The notes under the pieces are model-generated. The model searched no databases and had not been told where the DNA came from. It saw only the letters and a list, made by a program, of their open reading frames with translations. Positions 7,399 to 15,186 of a stretch of 29,439 bases of DNA are shown here, in pieces. Both the position numbers and the translations under genes were made by a program. This DNA is from Bacteriovoracaceae bacterium UBA7695 (lineage in GTDB: Bacteria; Bdellovibrionota; Bacteriovoracia; Bacteriovoracales; Bacteriovoracaceae): assembly GCA_002482685.1 (NCBI GenBank), contig DLGL01000037.1, forward strand, positions 4,226 to 33,664, written 5' to 3'. The stretch's first letter is position 1. Every line of letters begins with the position of its first letter.

Positions 7399-7892
7399 TT
7401 TAAATCCTTTAATAGTTTTTTAGAACTTTGGGTCCAGTCCTTAATTGTTTCAACTTCTTTTTTTGTTAAAGCTGCATCCCTATGAAGAATACGGTATTTA
7501 AGTGGTGGCATTGACTTGTCTAAGATGGATCTTTCAATCTCTACTAGATCCTTTAATGGTGTACTGTGACTTCGAAATGGAAAACCGTTATCCATATCTA
7601 TATGGGCCCTGGCTTCTTTTATGTCTGAGGTAATCAGAATTTTTATTCCGGGTATTTGATAGTACCAAGGATACGTAGTGTGCGAAGAATGGCAGTCAAA
7701 ACATTTGCCTTTAAAAATCGGCTCAACCCTCTTTTTATAATGTATATTAATTTGTGCATAGGCTGTTTTGAATGAATCAGTTAGAACTACCGGCTCTTCC
7801 TTCTTCTTCTTTGCCATCAGGTGCTTTTCTTTACCATGTCCAAAGGCACTCGATGAAAAAATGAAGGGTAAGGCCAGATAAATTAGTTTCAT
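7395..7892 (-). CDS. Haem-binding-domain periplasmic protein (CxxCH)
   Basis: 165 residues with a signal peptide. A single c-type haem site CFDCH is at residues 64-68, followed by SSHTTYPWYYQIPG, and a C-terminal MPPLKYRILH ... LTKKEVETIKDW segment. This is the arrangement of the Haem_bd (PF14376-type) family, small periplasmic monohaem proteins. It overlaps the MerT-like gene upstream and the DUF3347 gene downstream by 4 bp each. A redox role in metal handling is plausible from the operon, but the partner is unknown. Confidence 0.85.
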   Translation of the reverse strand: MKLIYLALPFIFSSSAFGHGKEKHLMAKKKKEEPVVLTDSFKTAYAQINIHYKKRVEPIFKGKCFDCHSSHTTYPWYYQIPGIKILITSDIKEARAHIDMDNGFPFRSHSTPLKDLVEIERSILDKSMPPLKYRILHRDAALTKKEVETIKDWTQSSKKLLKDLK

Positions 7893-8278
7893 TCAAGTAT
7901 TCTAGGCAAAATAAACGCATAAAAAGAGCCAATGACATTTATTCCAAGTGAAAACCAGAAAAGCGGTTTAGACCAATCCTTTGTCTTTTCACAGTCTTCT
8001 TTCTTGTCAATCGGACATACCTGAGACTGAGAATATTTTTGAGCTGCGAAAGAAATCCCTAACATCAAAAAACTAAAGCCAAAAACATATTCCTTATTTT
8101 CAGTCAGCCAAATAAGCTGAGGAAAATTTCCAAGGAATGAGGCTAAAGTTGCTCCGAAGCCTAAAAGGACTAATGTTGAGGGAATGGCACAACAAAGTAA
8201 TGTTCCGAAAGAACCAAAGAGTCCAAACCAGCTTGCAGTTCTTTGGAATAATTTATTTTCTTTCAATGCTTGCAACAT
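7889..8278 (-). CDS. MerT-like inner-membrane metal transporter
   Basis: 129-residue membrane protein. The first hydrophobic segment carries a vicinal cysteine pair (Cys29-Cys30 in GTLLCCAIPSTLVLLGFGA), the hallmark of MerT-type mercuric ion transporters. Two further hydrophobic helices follow, with a loop containing CPIDKKEDC between them. The neighbouring gene encodes a MerP-like periplasmic HMA protein and overlaps it by 26 bp, as expected for a MerT/MerP pair. No mercuric reductase is present, so the substrate may not be mercury. The assignment is by motif and context. Confidence 0.7.
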   Translation of the reverse strand: MLQALKENKLFQRTASWFGLFGSFGTLLCCAIPSTLVLLGFGATLASFLGNFPQLIWLTENKEYVFGFSFLMLGISFAAQKYSQSQVCPIDKKEDCEKTKDWSKPLFWFSLGINVIGSFYAFILPRILE

Positions 8279-8552
8279 TATATCCAGCCTCGTTAATTAG
8301 TTTATTAATAAATTTGTCATCCAAGTCGTTGTCACCCTCGGTGGTGATAACGACTGAAGGAAGAATCTTTACATCGCCTTCTTTCTTACCTAGTTGAAAA
8401 GCAGACTTGATGACCCCTGGGACCTTAGAGAGTTTCTTCTGTACTCCCTGAGAACAAAGAGAGCAAATCATGCCTTGAACATTCACTTTAATTTCTTTGG
8501 CAAAGATTGTTGGGCTAAGGACTAAAAGGGCTAAAATAAGTGTTTTTTTCAT
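8253..8552 (-). CDS. MerP-like periplasmic HMA metal-binding protein
   Basis: 99 residues. A longer frame reaches 8663, but ATG at 8552 is preceded by GGAG and begins a normal signal peptide (MKKTLILALLVLSPTIFA), so this start is chosen. A heavy-metal-associated domain follows, with GMICSLC (Cys30 and Cys33) in place of the usual GMTCxxC and a typical C-terminal INEAGYNV. Length and architecture match MerP. It carries a longer loop (LGKKEGDVKILPSVVITTEG) than classic MerP. An ECF-type promoter lies just upstream (8573-8602), so it can be transcribed apart from the outer-membrane-like gene. Confidence 0.85.
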   Translation of the reverse strand: MKKTLILALLVLSPTIFAKEIKVNVQGMICSLCSQGVQKKLSKVPGVIKSAFQLGKKEGDVKILPSVVITTEGDNDLDDKFINKLINEAGYNVASIERK

Positions 8553-8572
8553 TTTTGTTATCTCCTGCAATC

Positions 8573-8602
8573 TAAGACGTCTGCTAGTTCCGTTTTGTGA
8601 CA
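8573..8602 (-). promoter_or_regulatory. ECF-type promoter for merP-like operon
   Basis: Minus strand TGTCACA (8602-8596), 16 nt, CGTCTTA (8579-8573). This is the -35 and CGTC -10 layout of many ECF sigma promoters. The same -35 and spacer recur at 9262-9291 beside the ECF sigma gene. It lies 20 nt upstream of the merP-like ATG. Confidence 0.65.
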
Positions 8603-9235
8603 TTAATAATGAACCATGACGTTTATCATCCATTCTGCCCTTGTACTTGAGCCCAGTTCCCATAGAACATTCTTGTAAAAAAAACGAAGAAGCGGAGTAA
8701 TAATTACTTCACTTTCAACATCAGGCATATACATTGCCTGTAGCATAAACCAAGTCTGGATCTGCTCGAATTCAGCCTCATAAGGTGCAAAGCCAACTCT
8801 TGCTTGCGTCATAGCGAGATCGGTTACTTGAGGAGAAGTAAAATAATAGTGCTTAAGAGAAGTATATAGAGTTCTTGTTTCCCAGTCCCCTTCAGCGCCC
8901 GTCATGAATGCTTCGTTAGTTTGTCTTCTTTCTATTTCTGAATCAGCAATCCCTACACCTCCATGCACATAGAAGTTCGCTTGAGAGTCATCGCCGTTAT
9001 ATCGGTAAAGCAAATGGTTAAGCTTCAAAAAGCCCATATCAGTGTTATTCTTCCCCTTGGTAAAGCGCCAATGGTTAATGCCTGATGACCAGCGGTTAGA
9101 CCATGAGTACATAACTTGATTATCACTGTAGGAAGGCATATTTGAAGAACTGACAACTGTGCCATCTTTATAAATAACCGGATGTGCAAAACTATAAAGT
9201 GAAATAAAATAACACAGCCAAACTAATTTGCTCAA
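8603..9235 (-). CDS. Predicted outer-membrane / secreted protein of metal operon
   Basis: The frame extends to 9292, but a TTG at 9235 preceded by AAAGGAG gives a proper signal peptide (KLVWLCYFISLYSFA before HPVIYKDG) and is chosen; the product is about 210 residues. The mature protein is rich in aromatic residues and alternating beta-type stretches (YSWSNRWSSGINHWRFTKG, NFYVHGGVGIADSE, TWFMLQAMYMP) and ends in VMVHY, all suggestive of a small outer-membrane beta-barrel. I do not recognise a named family. It is the first gene of the minus-strand metal operon and is transcribed divergently from the ECF sigma gene, from an ECF-type promoter at 9262-9291. Confidence 0.65.
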   Translation of the reverse strand: MSKLVWLCYFISLYSFAHPVIYKDGTVVSSSNMPSYSDNQVMYSWSNRWSSGINHWRFTKGKNNTDMGFLKLNHLLYRYNGDDSQANFYVHGGVGIADSEIERRQTNEAFMTGAEGDWETRTLYTSLKHYYFTSPQVTDLAMTQARVGFAPYEAEFEQIQTWFMLQAMYMPDVESEVIITPLLRFFYKNVLWELGSSTRAEWMINVMVHY

Positions 9236-9261
9236 GATAGCTCCTTTTTCATATATGCACC

Positions 9262-9291
9262 TATAACGAAGCAAGTGTACGATCTGTGACA
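9262..9291 (-). promoter_or_regulatory. ECF-type promoter between metal operon and sigma gene
   Basis: Minus strand TGTCACA (9291-9285), 16 nt, CGTTATA (9268-9262), followed 27 nt later by the TTG start at 9235. It matches the site at 8573-8602 in -35 sequence and spacing. A TGTGAC...17 nt...TATAAT arrangement on the plus strand (9285-9313) overlaps it and could serve the sigma gene with a very short leader. Confidence 0.6.
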
Positions 9292-9321
9292 TCCATTTAA
9301 AAATATTTATAATTATAACTT

Positions 9322-9831
9322 ATGAGTGATATTTTGCAGATTTCGGATGAAATGTTGATGAGGGCCTATAAGCGGGGCGAGGAAGAAGCCTTTAATACCT
9401 TGTATGGTAGATACTCCTCCATGGTTTATGCTTATGCCCGGAAAAGGCTCAACTCTTCTGAGGTGGAAGACTTCTACCAATCTGTATGGCGCCATTTGCA
9501 CGAAAAGAGGGAAAATTACGTAGATCAGCCCTTTGCCCCATGGTTCTTTGTCCTTATTCGAAACCTCCTCGTGGATGAATATAGAAGCAAGGGACGCCGT
9601 AAGAAGCTTTTAGAAACAGACCCCACCTTAGATACCCTGGAAAATGATCGTCTTGTCATAAACGATCTCCTAGAAAAATTACCGCAGGAAACAGCTGCTC
9701 TAGTCAGGAAATACTATCTGGAAGGGTTTGATTACGAAGATTTGGAGAAAGATACGGGTATGTCACAAAGTAGCCTTCGTAAACGTCTATCAAGAGCCCT
9801 GCAAGGATTGAGGGACAAATTTGAGGTTTAG
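9322..9831 (+). CDS. ECF-family RNA polymerase sigma factor
   Basis: 169 residues with the two-domain layout of an ECF sigma factor. Region 2 (about residues 13-90) has EEEAFNTLYGRYSSMVYAYA, the DFYQSVW promoter-melting segment and RNLLVDEYRSKGRR. Region 4 (about 115-165) has LPQETAALVRKYYLEGFDYE and a helix-turn-helix MSQSSLRKRLSRALQGLR. It directs RNA polymerase to specific promoters, most likely the two TGTCACA-N16-CGTY sites in the divergent metal operon. It heads a four-gene plus-strand operon; the next gene starts 1 nt after its stop. The inducing signal is unknown, but a metal is likely from context. Confidence 0.9.
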   Translation: MSDILQISDEMLMRAYKRGEEEAFNTLYGRYSSMVYAYARKRLNSSEVEDFYQSVWRHLHEKRENYVDQPFAPWFFVLIRNLLVDEYRSKGRRKKLLETDPTLDTLENDRLVINDLLEKLPQETAALVRKYYLEGFDYEDLEKDTGMSQSSLRKRLSRALQGLRDKFEV

Positions 9832-9832
9832 T

Positions 9833-10369
9833 ATGAAAAGCAATAAAAATGAATTTCTTGAGTTCATCACCCAAAGTGAGATGCCACCAGAAAATTTAGC
9901 CAAGTCCACTAAGATGGATATTCTGCTTTCTTTTCATAAAAGAAGTATTTTAACTAAATTCTTTTTATTTCAGTTTATAGGTGCATGCTTTACACTTTCC
10001 ATTTGCCCACAATTTGGAATTGGGTTTGCTGAAGGGCACGGCATTGCTCACCATTTTAGAATGATTGGTGATTGGGCATGCGCTGCTTTTTGCGGATCTC
10101 TTTTTTTATCAGCTGGTATGATAGTTTGTTATCTTGGTATGAAAGGTGAAGAACTATGGTGGGTATGGAGACGTTATAAGTATTCTTTGTTCATGCTTCC
10201 AAGCTTTATGTGGTCATCATTCATGTTAATGAATATCTCATTTGATAATCATGGTGAGACCATAGCGTATCATTTAACCTGGATTGTATCGGCTTTCGTT
10301 GCGCAATCTTTCTGGCTAGGTCTAAGAAGTAAAATTTATAATTTTCATTCAATGAGAGTACCAGCCTAA
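9833..10369 (+). CDS. Four-helix membrane protein, candidate anti-sigma factor
   Basis: Start chosen at ATG 9833, one nt after the sigma stop with GAGGT upstream; the frame also has an ATG at 9821 inside the sigma gene. The product is 178 residues: about 38 N-terminal cytoplasmic residues (KSNKNEFLEFITQSEMPPEN) and then four hydrophobic helices near 40-60, 80-103, 117-136 and 148-168. Coupling to an ECF gene, a soluble N-terminal segment and membrane location are what is expected of a membrane anti-sigma factor. There is no zinc-binding HxxxCxxC motif, so it is not a classic ZAS protein. Loops with His and Cys might sense metal. Confidence 0.6.
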   Translation: MKSNKNEFLEFITQSEMPPENLAKSTKMDILLSFHKRSILTKFFLFQFIGACFTLSICPQFGIGFAEGHGIAHHFRMIGDWACAAFCGSLFLSAGMIVCYLGMKGEELWWVWRRYKYSLFMLPSFMWSSFMLMNISFDNHGETIAYHLTWIVSAFVAQSFWLGLRSKIYNFHSMRVPA

Positions 10370-10800
10370 TGCTTTCTACCAAAAAAACTCATAAGCTCTC
10401 AACTCGTTTACTCTTCTCTTGCGGAATCTGGCTCATAGGTCTCGGTATCTATTTCATTGTTTTTCGACCTCCTCTTTTGCCTGAGGATGCACGTTACATG
10501 AGTGCTACCATTACTCAAATTAAGGCCAACTTACCTGGAATCGAAAACTGGTTGCAGAAGGTATTTACTGTAATGGGTGGATTTATGTCGGGTGCAGGAC
10601 TACTTACCATCTTTCTAGCAAGCAAAGTCATGCCATTGAGATTAAATGGAACGTCATGGGTCATAGCTCTCACTGGTGTATCTACAGTTATGCTAATGAG
10701 TGGAATTAATTTTGCCTTGAACTCTGATTTTAAAATATTACTATTAGTGCCAGCTCTAACGTGGCTAGCAGGCCTTATCCTCTATATCTCTGGTCGCTAA
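10369..10800 (+). CDS. Four-helix membrane protein of ECF operon
   Basis: 143 residues with about four hydrophobic helices (near 12-30, 60-82, 90-112, 120-140). Between helices 1 and 2 is a periplasmic-type loop FRPPLLPEDARYM. Its ATG overlaps the stop of the preceding gene (TAATG), so expression is coupled to the candidate anti-sigma protein. I do not recognise a named family; a role alongside the anti-sigma protein as sensor or partner is inferred from the coupling. Confidence 0.6.
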   Translation: MLSTKKTHKLSTRLLFSCGIWLIGLGIYFIVFRPPLLPEDARYMSATITQIKANLPGIENWLQKVFTVMGGFMSGAGLLTIFLASKVMPLRLNGTSWVIALTGVSTVMLMSGINFALNSDFKILLLVPALTWLAGLILYISGR

Positions 10801-10818
10801 ATTACGTTAAGGTAGTAC

Positions 10819-12087
10819 ATGATTGCTAAATTTCTAAATGCGAATTGCGCTTGTAAAACTTTTGATCCAGAACTACTCAAAACCAAACTTGAGTCAGATG
10901 AACTTCTTAAAGGCTTGTATGGCCAGATCCTTGAAGGACGCCCAAATCTTTTCTCTGCCACAACGGTATTTATTTCACCAGATCAATTAGAGGCAATGAC
11001 TTCAACAATTAATGCTATCGAAGAAACAATTCGAAACCCTAAGTACAGAAACTTAGCTCTAAGTCGTTCTCCATCAATATCCCACATTGACTTGGGCCCA
11101 AAAGGTGTTTTCATGGGCTATGACTTTCATCTGAGTGATGATGGTCCCAAGCTCATTGAAGTTAATACTAATGCAGGTGGGGCACTTCTTAATTTAGAAC
11201 TAGCGAAGGCCCAACAAGAATGCTGTCAAGAATCGAATATTTTTTTCAAGCATCGTGATGAGCTGTTAAACCTGGATAAAATGTTTTACGAGATGTTCAT
11301 ACGTGAATGGGAATTGCAGCGAGGTAATACAAAGATAGGACTTATTGCCATTGTGGATGATAATCCAAAAGAGCAGTACCTTTATCCAGAGTTTCAATTG
11401 TTCGAGAGACTTTTTTCAAAATTCGGAACTAAAGCGAGAATTGCTGATCCTAAAGATTTACATTTCAGAGACGGAAATCTTTGGTACGGCGAAGACAAAG
11501 TCGACATGGTATACAACCGCCTGACGGATTTTTATCTGGAAGATACTGCTCATGCATCAATCCGTTCTGCACATGAACAAAATTCCATTGTACTGACTCC
11601 TTCACCTCATCATCATGCAATTTATGCGAACAAGTTGAACCTTGTCACCTTGAGCAGTGACTCCGGCATGAATGACCTCTTAATTGCAGAAAAGACAAAG
11701 CAAACTCTGTTGGCCGGAATTCCGAAAACTGAGGATGTGTCAGTTGGCATCTCAGATGATCTCTGGGAGAGAAGACGCGGATTATTTTTTAAACCTGCTT
11801 CAGGGTATGGAAGTAAAGCCACATATCGAGGCGAAAAGATTACCCGCAAAGTCTGGGAAGAAATTCTCAAGGGTCAATATGTGGCACAGGCCCTAATTCC
11901 TCCCAGCAAACGTCTTATTCAAAGAGATGAAGAACAAACTGATTTAAAAGTTGATATCAGGGCCTACGTTTATGACGGAAAGATTCAGATTTTAGCAGCT
12001 CGACTCTATTCGGGCCAGACAACTAACTTCCGAACCAGTGGTGGAGGTTTCGCGCCTGTTTTCGTCATTGAAGGTGATTCGCTTTGA
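10819..12087 (+). CDS. ATP-grasp-like enzyme of ECF operon
   Basis: 422 residues, cytoplasmic, no signal peptide. ATP-grasp-like features are a segment KLIEVNTNAGGALLN (residues 111-125), a glycine-rich lysine motif KPASGYGSKATYRG (from residue 325) and DIRAYVYDGKIQILAARLYSG (from 379) followed by FRTSGGGFAPVF. The order suggests a circularly permuted or atypical ATP-grasp fold like that of glutathionylspermidine-synthase-type ligases. An N-terminal NANCACKTF contains a Cys pair. It is the fourth gene of the ECF operon, 18 nt after the membrane protein. Such enzymes join a carboxylate to an amine or thiol using ATP; the substrates here are unknown. A peptide or metal-binding thiol product would fit the locus but is speculation. 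Confidence 0.6.
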   Translation: MIAKFLNANCACKTFDPELLKTKLESDELLKGLYGQILEGRPNLFSATTVFISPDQLEAMTSTINAIEETIRNPKYRNLALSRSPSISHIDLGPKGVFMGYDFHLSDDGPKLIEVNTNAGGALLNLELAKAQQECCQESNIFFKHRDELLNLDKMFYEMFIREWELQRGNTKIGLIAIVDDNPKEQYLYPEFQLFERLFSKFGTKARIADPKDLHFRDGNLWYGEDKVDMVYNRLTDFYLEDTAHASIRSAHEQNSIVLTPSPHHHAIYANKLNLVTLSSDSGMNDLLIAEKTKQTLLAGIPKTEDVSVGISDDLWERRRGLFFKPASGYGSKATYRGEKITRKVWEEILKGQYVAQALIPPSKRLIQRDEEQTDLKVDIRAYVYDGKIQILAARLYSGQTTNFRTSGGGFAPVFVIEGDSL

Positions 12088-12151
12088 TCTAGACCTAAAA
12101 CAAGCGCCCACTTTCCAGTGAGCGACTCATTTAGATGTCTATTAACTTAGT

Positions 12152-12496
12152 TTATTTTTTCTTCTCAACAAAAGTGCCTTCAGTGAACTTAACACCCTCA
12201 TCAAATTCAACAACTGAATAATGGTCATTCAAGACCTTAGTGATCTTTCCCTCACCGAGCTTTGTTTTTACACAAGGAGTACCATACGCACCTGAATTAA
12301 GTCCGCCACCAGTTTTATTTTGGCAATCATTGTAAAAAGCAATAACCTTGTCTCCCTCTTTAACTTCTCCAGTTCCCAGGCATACATGAGCTTCAGAGTC
12401 GCTAACTTTCATTGCAACTCCCCCTCGCATCGTTGAATGAGTAGCACAACCAGTAACGAGAGAGGCCAATATCATTACAATAAAACACTTCTTCAT
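12152..12496 (-). CDS. Lipoprotein of copper locus
   Basis: 114 residues with a lipoprotein signal peptide ending LVTGC (lipidated Cys17). The mature part has three more cysteines (CLGTGEV, YNDCQN, GTPCVK) and a beta-type domain GDKVIAFYNDC ... ITKVLNDHYSVVEFDEGVKF. I do not know a named family. It is convergent with the ATP-grasp gene and lies upstream of the copper genes, so a periplasmic or outer-membrane copper-related role is plausible. A 16-bp palindrome lies 49 nt upstream. Confidence 0.7.
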   Translation of the reverse strand: MKKCFIVMILASLVTGCATHSTMRGGVAMKVSDSEAHVCLGTGEVKEGDKVIAFYNDCQNKTGGGLNSGAYGTPCVKTKLGEGKITKVLNDHYSVVEFDEGVKFTEGTFVEKKK

Positions 12497-12544
12497 AAAT
12501 TCTCCTTGTTGACCAAAAGACTACTGATAAAGAAGAATCTAATA

Positions 12545-12560
12545 CATGACCCATGTCATG
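12545..12560. promoter_or_regulatory. Palindrome upstream of lipoprotein gene
   Basis: CATGAC-ccat-GTCATG, perfect 6-bp arms with 4-nt spacer, in the 140-nt gap upstream of the lipoprotein gene (start 12496). Possible operator; it does not match the CueR-type sites nearby. Confidence 0.25.
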
Positions 12561-12636
12561 ATTTATGATGATTATGATGAAGCTTTCATTTTTTTCAGGT
12601 AGCGTCCTGAGTCATCACACTACTTTAAAAAAACCT

Positions 12637-12843
12637 TTAGCCTTGAGTTACACTAGCTACTGGGTAACCAGCATCCTCTATTATCTTCTTAATGGATTCA
12701 GCTGGAAGCTTAGAATCAACGGTCAGTGTTTTGTTTTTAACATCAGCCTTCGCATCAATCGAACTATCTGTCTCTTTTAGTGCATCCTCTATATTGTGAA
12801 CACAACTCATGCAATTCATACTTTCAATCTTTAACTTATACAT
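12637..12843 (-). CDS. copZ: CopZ-like copper chaperone
   Basis: 68 residues forming a single cytoplasmic HMA domain, with the metal-binding site MNCMSC (Cys11 and Cys14) near the N-terminus and IIEDAGYPV at the C-terminal end, as in CopZ/Atx1-type chaperones that hand Cu(I) to CopA. It is transcribed divergently from copA from its own CueR-type promoter (12874-12904). Confidence 0.9.
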   Translation of the reverse strand: MYKLKIESMNCMSCVHNIEDALKETDSSIDAKADVKNKTLTVDSKLPAESIKKIIEDAGYPVASVTQG

Positions 12844-12873
12844 ATTGTCTCCTTTTGACGTTGCCTAGGCCTT

Positions 12874-12904
12874 AGTATCCACCTTCCCCTATAGGTAAGG
12901 TCAA
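12874..12904 (-). promoter_or_regulatory. CueR-type promoter/operator of copZ
   Basis: Minus strand -35 TTGACC (12904-12899), a 19-bp spacer and -10 GATACT (12879-12874). The spacer holds the dyad ACCT..AGGT around CCTATAGG. The elongated 19-bp spacer is diagnostic of MerR/CueR-activated promoters. Confidence 0.85.
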
Positions 12905-12929
12905 TATTTAATTTAATATATAATTACAT

Positions 12930-12960
12930 TTGACCTTCCCCTTAAGGGAAGGTTTAAAGT
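12930..12960 (+). promoter_or_regulatory. CueR-type promoter/operator of copA
   Basis: -35 TTGACC (12930-12935), 19-bp spacer, -10 TAAAGT (12955-12960). The dyad ACCTTCCC-cttaa-GGGAAGGT (12933-12953) is very close to the well-known E. coli copA CueR operator. It drives the copA-cueR-multicopper oxidase operon. Confidence 0.9.
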
Positions 12961-12981
12961 GTATGTAACAAAGGAAAATAT

Positions 12982-15177
12982 ATGCAACAAGATATAAGCT
13001 TAGATATTAAAGGTATGACTTGCGCCTCATGTGTAAACAGGATTGAGAAGGTTTTGAAGAAAGATCCTGGTATTGCTAGTGCGGCAGTGAATCTGGCCAC
13101 GGAAAAGGCAAGAGTTAGTTTTGACGATTCAATCTTGAATCCGACAAAAGTAATTCAATTAATTCAAAAAGCAGGATACGAAGCTACCCTTTCAGAAGGG
13201 ACAAATAATGCAAATCAGAAATCAATTTTTCTTAAGAAAGAAAGGTTTCTAATCATTCTTTCTTCTCTTTTAACTCTGCCTTTAGTCCTTCCTATGATCT
13301 TCGAACCACTCGGCTTTGATTTAATGCTCGCTCCATGGGTACAGCTTTTGCTGGCAACGCCAGTTCAGTTCTTTATAGGTGCACGTTTCTATAAATCAGG
13401 CTTATCTGCTTTAAAGGCAAAAACAGGCAATATGGAGCTATTGGTGGCCATTGGAACTAGTGCGGCCTATGGCCTTAGCATATACCTGCTCCTCAAAAAC
13501 TTGGGTCATGCTCATCACATGCCACATTTATATTTTGAGGGCTCATCGGTCATTATTACTCTTGTCTTATTTGGTAAATACCTTGAGGCCAAAGCAAAAT
13601 TTCAAACCACAGCGGCCATCCATGCACTACAAAAGTTACAACCTCAGACAGCAAGAGTTAACAAGGATGGCCAAGAAGTAGAGCTTCCAGTTAGCGAATT
13701 GAAGGTTAAAGACTCGGTAATTGTAAAACCTGGAGAGAGAATACCTGTGGATGGAAAGATAATAAGAGGAGCTACTCAGGTCGATGAATCTCTCATTACA
13801 GGAGAAAGTCTTCCTGTTGATAAAAAAGAAGATGATCTAGTGGTTGGAGGATCAATAAACGGAAATGGACTCATTTTTGTTGAGATTACTGCTTTGGGTT
13901 CAGAAACGATGTTAGCTCGAATTATCAGGATGGTAGAAGATGCACAAACGGTTAAGGCTCCAATCCAAAGACTAGTAGATAAAGTTAGTGCTTACTTTGT
14001 CCCGACAGTAATCTTGATTGCCCTGCTAACTATCATCGTCACTGGTTTTATATCAGGCAATTGGGAAACTGCAATTATAAATGGAGTTGCAGTTCTTGTC
14101 ATTGCTTGCCCATGTGCACTTGGCTTGGCTACCCCAACTTCTATCATGGTTGGAACAGGAGTTGCTGCAAAAGCTGGGATTCTGATAAAAGATGCTGAAG
14201 CTTTGGAAATAGCTCACTCTGTAACATTAGTTGCTTTTGATAAAACTGGTACTCTTACCGAAGGCAAGCCCACACTTTCTACACTCATTCACTTTGAGGG
14301 GACAGAAGCCGACATCTTAAAGATTCTTGCGACTATTCAGTCTGGCAGTGAACATCCTTTGGCCAAGGCAGTGACTGATAAAGCCAAGGAGAAAAATGTA
14401 ACATACGAACATGCAACGTCCGTCACTGCCATATCAGGAAAAGGACTAGAAGCAGAGGTAAAAGGGGTAAAGTATTTTCTAGGGAGCAAAAAACTCTTAG
14501 CCGACCTGAATATCTCAGACTCCACAATTTCAAATGTTGCAAGCGAGAGAGAAAACTTTGGAGAGACAGTCTCCTTTCTTATCCGGGAATCGGACAAGAA
14601 AGTGCTTGGGATTGTAACCTTTAAAGACTCAATCAAAACTTCTTCCGCAGAAACAATTAAGAAACTCAAATCACTTGGCATTAAAGCCATGATGCTAACT
14701 GGAGACAATAAAGGTAGCGCTTTAGCAGTTGCAAAGGAACTTGGTATCGACATAGTCAGAGCCGAAGTACTTCCCCAAGAAAAGTCATCCATCATTCAAG
14801 AGCATAAAGACAAAGGTGAAATCGTTGCGATGGTTGGAGACGGGATAAATGATGCGCCAGCATTGGCCACAGCACATGTAGGAATGGCCATGTCCACAGG
14901 AACCGATGTGGCCATGCACTCATCTGGCATTACACTAATGCGAGGTAATCCCCTCTTAATACCAGATGCGATTTCTGTATCAAGAAAGACCTATTCAAAG
15001 ATAAAGCAGAATTTGTTTTGGGCTTTTATCTATAATGTCATAGGAATACCTTTGGCAGCCTTTGGATATCTTAGCCCAGTGATCGCAGGCGCCGCGATGG
15101 CCTTCAGTTCGGTAAGTGTAGTCACGAACTCACTACTTCTTAGAACTTGGAAACCTTCAGTAAAGAATAATAATTAG
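12982..15177 (+). CDS. copA: Cu(I)-exporting P1B-type ATPase CopA
   Basis: 731 residues. It pumps cytoplasmic Cu(I) to the periplasm using ATP. It has one N-terminal HMA domain with GMTCASC (Cys14, Cys17), then membrane helices and an actuator segment with DESLITGESLPVDK. The transmembrane metal site is CPC at 376-378 (ACPCALGLATP), the phosphorylation motif DKTGTLTEG begins at Asp420, the P1B-specific SGSEHP lies at 454-459, and the hinge is GDGINDAPAL. The single HMA domain and length are normal for CopA. It is transcribed from the CueR-type promoter 22 nt upstream, with cueR following after 9 nt. Confidence 0.97.
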   Translation: MQQDISLDIKGMTCASCVNRIEKVLKKDPGIASAAVNLATEKARVSFDDSILNPTKVIQLIQKAGYEATLSEGTNNANQKSIFLKKERFLIILSSLLTLPLVLPMIFEPLGFDLMLAPWVQLLLATPVQFFIGARFYKSGLSALKAKTGNMELLVAIGTSAAYGLSIYLLLKNLGHAHHMPHLYFEGSSVIITLVLFGKYLEAKAKFQTTAAIHALQKLQPQTARVNKDGQEVELPVSELKVKDSVIVKPGERIPVDGKIIRGATQVDESLITGESLPVDKKEDDLVVGGSINGNGLIFVEITALGSETMLARIIRMVEDAQTVKAPIQRLVDKVSAYFVPTVILIALLTIIVTGFISGNWETAIINGVAVLVIACPCALGLATPTSIMVGTGVAAKAGILIKDAEALEIAHSVTLVAFDKTGTLTEGKPTLSTLIHFEGTEADILKILATIQSGSEHPLAKAVTDKAKEKNVTYEHATSVTAISGKGLEAEVKGVKYFLGSKKLLADLNISDSTISNVASERENFGETVSFLIRESDKKVLGIVTFKDSIKTSSAETIKKLKSLGIKAMMLTGDNKGSALAVAKELGIDIVRAEVLPQEKSSIIQEHKDKGEIVAMVGDGINDAPALATAHVGMAMSTGTDVAMHSSGITLMRGNPLLIPDAISVSRKTYSKIKQNLFWAFIYNVIGIPLAAFGYLSPVIAGAAMAFSSVSVVTNSLLLRTWKPSVKNNN

Positions 15178-15186
15178 GAGACTGAA

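Noticed and set aside
7889..8552. Calling the MerT/MerP-like pair a mercury-resistance operon
   Set aside because: No merA, merB or adjacent merR was found, the HMA motif is GMICSLC, and the operon carries haem-binding and DUF3347 genes, so mercury as substrate is unsupported.
12105..12124. Hairpin between the ATP-grasp gene and the lipoprotein gene as terminator
   Set aside because: Only seven pairs with one mismatch and no T-run on either strand; too weak to annotate.
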